From assembly GCA_002367305.1 (NCBI GenBank), contig DFBG01000098.1:1-13015 (forward strand): a stretch of 13,015 bases of DNA. The letters are read 5' to 3'. How positions within the stretch are numbered: the first letter of the stretch is position 1; each line of letters opens with the position of its first letter. A model generated the notes under the pieces. That model saw only the letters and a program-made list of their open reading frames with translations. It was not told the DNA's origin and searched no databases. Shown here in pieces: positions 12,748-13,015 of this stretch. Position numbers and translations under genes: made by a program. The stretch comes from Actinobacteria bacterium UBA3086. GTDB taxonomy: Bacteria; Actinomycetota; Coriobacteriia; Anaerosomatales; UBA3086.

Positions 12748-12770
12748 GTTCGGCCCTCGGGGGTACGAAC
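12748..12770 (+). promoter_or_regulatory. Leader hairpin of the nfnA-like gene
   Basis: GTTCG (12748-12752) and CGAAC (12766-12770) form a 5-bp stem with an inner CCC/GGG pairing and an internal loop. It would sit within a few bases of the mRNA 5' end. It may merely stabilise the message. Low confidence. Confidence 0.3.
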
Positions 12771-12803
12771 CTTTGTGAGATCACTTGTTCGGAGGTCGAC
12801 TGA

Positions 12804-13015
12804 ATGTTCCGTATCGTACACAAGCGACAGTTGTCCGACGCCGTTTTTGAGATGGGCGTCGAGGCTCCTCGTATCGCGCGCAAGGTTCAGGCCGGACAGT
12901 TCCTCATGCTCCGGGTGAATGAGACCGGCGAGCGGATCCCGCTGACGTTCAGTGACTGGTCCGCCGATGAGGGCTGGGTGCGCTTCATCTTCATGCGCGT
13001 CGGCAAGACCACGCA
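12804..13015 (+). CDS. Sulfide dehydrogenase/NADH-dependent ferredoxin:NADP reductase flavoprotein subunit, NfnA/SudB-like (partial, runs off the end)
   Basis: The first 70 residues are visible. MFRIVHKRQLSDAVFEMGVE, APRIARKVQAGQFLMLRVNE, TGERIPLTFSDW and the VGKTT ending match the N-terminal FAD-binding barrel of the ferredoxin-NADP reductase-like subunit named NfnA, SudB or 'sulfide/dihydroorotate dehydrogenase-like FAD/NAD-binding protein'. GERIPLTFSD is the FAD-contact region. In anaerobes its partner is a GltD-like NADPH subunit (NfnB/SudA), usually the next gene; together they bifurcate electrons between NADH, NADPH and ferredoxin. The partner lies outside this window, so the exact role is inferred. 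GGAGG (12791-12795) is 8 nt before the ATG. It is divergent from apbE. Confidence 0.85.
   Translation, partial: MFRIVHKRQLSDAVFEMGVEAPRIARKVQAGQFLMLRVNETGERIPLTFSDWSADEGWVRFIFMRVGKTT

Noticed and set aside
1..13015. Mobile elements, CRISPR arrays, prophage, toxin-antitoxin or defence genes.
   Set aside because: No transposase, integrase, direct-repeat array or terminal inverted repeats are seen; all genes but a few are conserved housekeeping genes in an expected order.

Overview
This window looks like chromosomal housekeeping DNA from a GC-rich (about 60% by eye) Gram-positive, probably anaerobic bacterium. The best guess is an actinobacterium of the Coriobacteriia or a nearby lineage. Reasons: actinobacterial-style G5/DUF348 protein, an L25/Ctc protein with an acidic tail, an NfnA/SudB-type flavoprotein subunit, an iron-sulfur flavoprotein, and strong A/G-rich ribosome-binding sites. 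The lineage call is inference. No mobile element, prophage, CRISPR array, resistance island or toxin module is visible.

Left and centre (1-9889, all on +): the genes follow the order of the Bacillus subtilis metS-to-pth region. They are the end of metG, tatD, an inserted iron-sulfur flavoprotein, a YabE-like cell-wall protein, rsmA, veg, ispE, a MobA/GlmU-like nucleotidyltransferase, spoVG, tRNA-Gln(TTG), glmU, prs, rplY/ctc and pth. Compared with B. subtilis, rnmV, yabG, sspF, purR and yabJ are absent. The region divides into transcription units by visible signals: sigma-A-type promoters before yabE (1608), veg (3548) and the tRNA (6072), a strong terminator after veg (3915), and a match to the Bacillus sigma-H promoter before spoVG (5610). 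tRNA-Gln, glmU, prs, rplY and pth have no terminator between them until a bidirectional one at 9920.

Right (9970-13015): a secreted coiled-coil M23 (EnvC/LytM-like) endopeptidase on - is divergent from a small DUF4870-type membrane protein on +. The latter converges on an ApbE FMN-transferase lipoprotein on -, the two stop codons being separated only by a 10-bp perfect palindrome. ApbE is divergent from a truncated NfnA/SudB-like flavoprotein gene that runs off the end. The apbE/nfnA intergenic region carries a 7-bp-arm dyad over a probable -35 box.

Functionally, much of the window serves envelope building (GlmU, IspE for isoprenoid and undecaprenyl carriers, the YabE-like protein, the M23 peptidase) and translation (MetG, RsmA, L25, Pth, tRNA-Gln), with Prs for nucleotides, Veg and SpoVG as regulators, and flavin-based redox proteins at both ends. 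The most notable points are the sigma-H-like promoter and leader hairpin of spoVG in what seems to be a non-Firmicute, the RlpA-type barrel on a YabE-like protein, and a nucleotidyltransferase of unknown substrate beside ispE.
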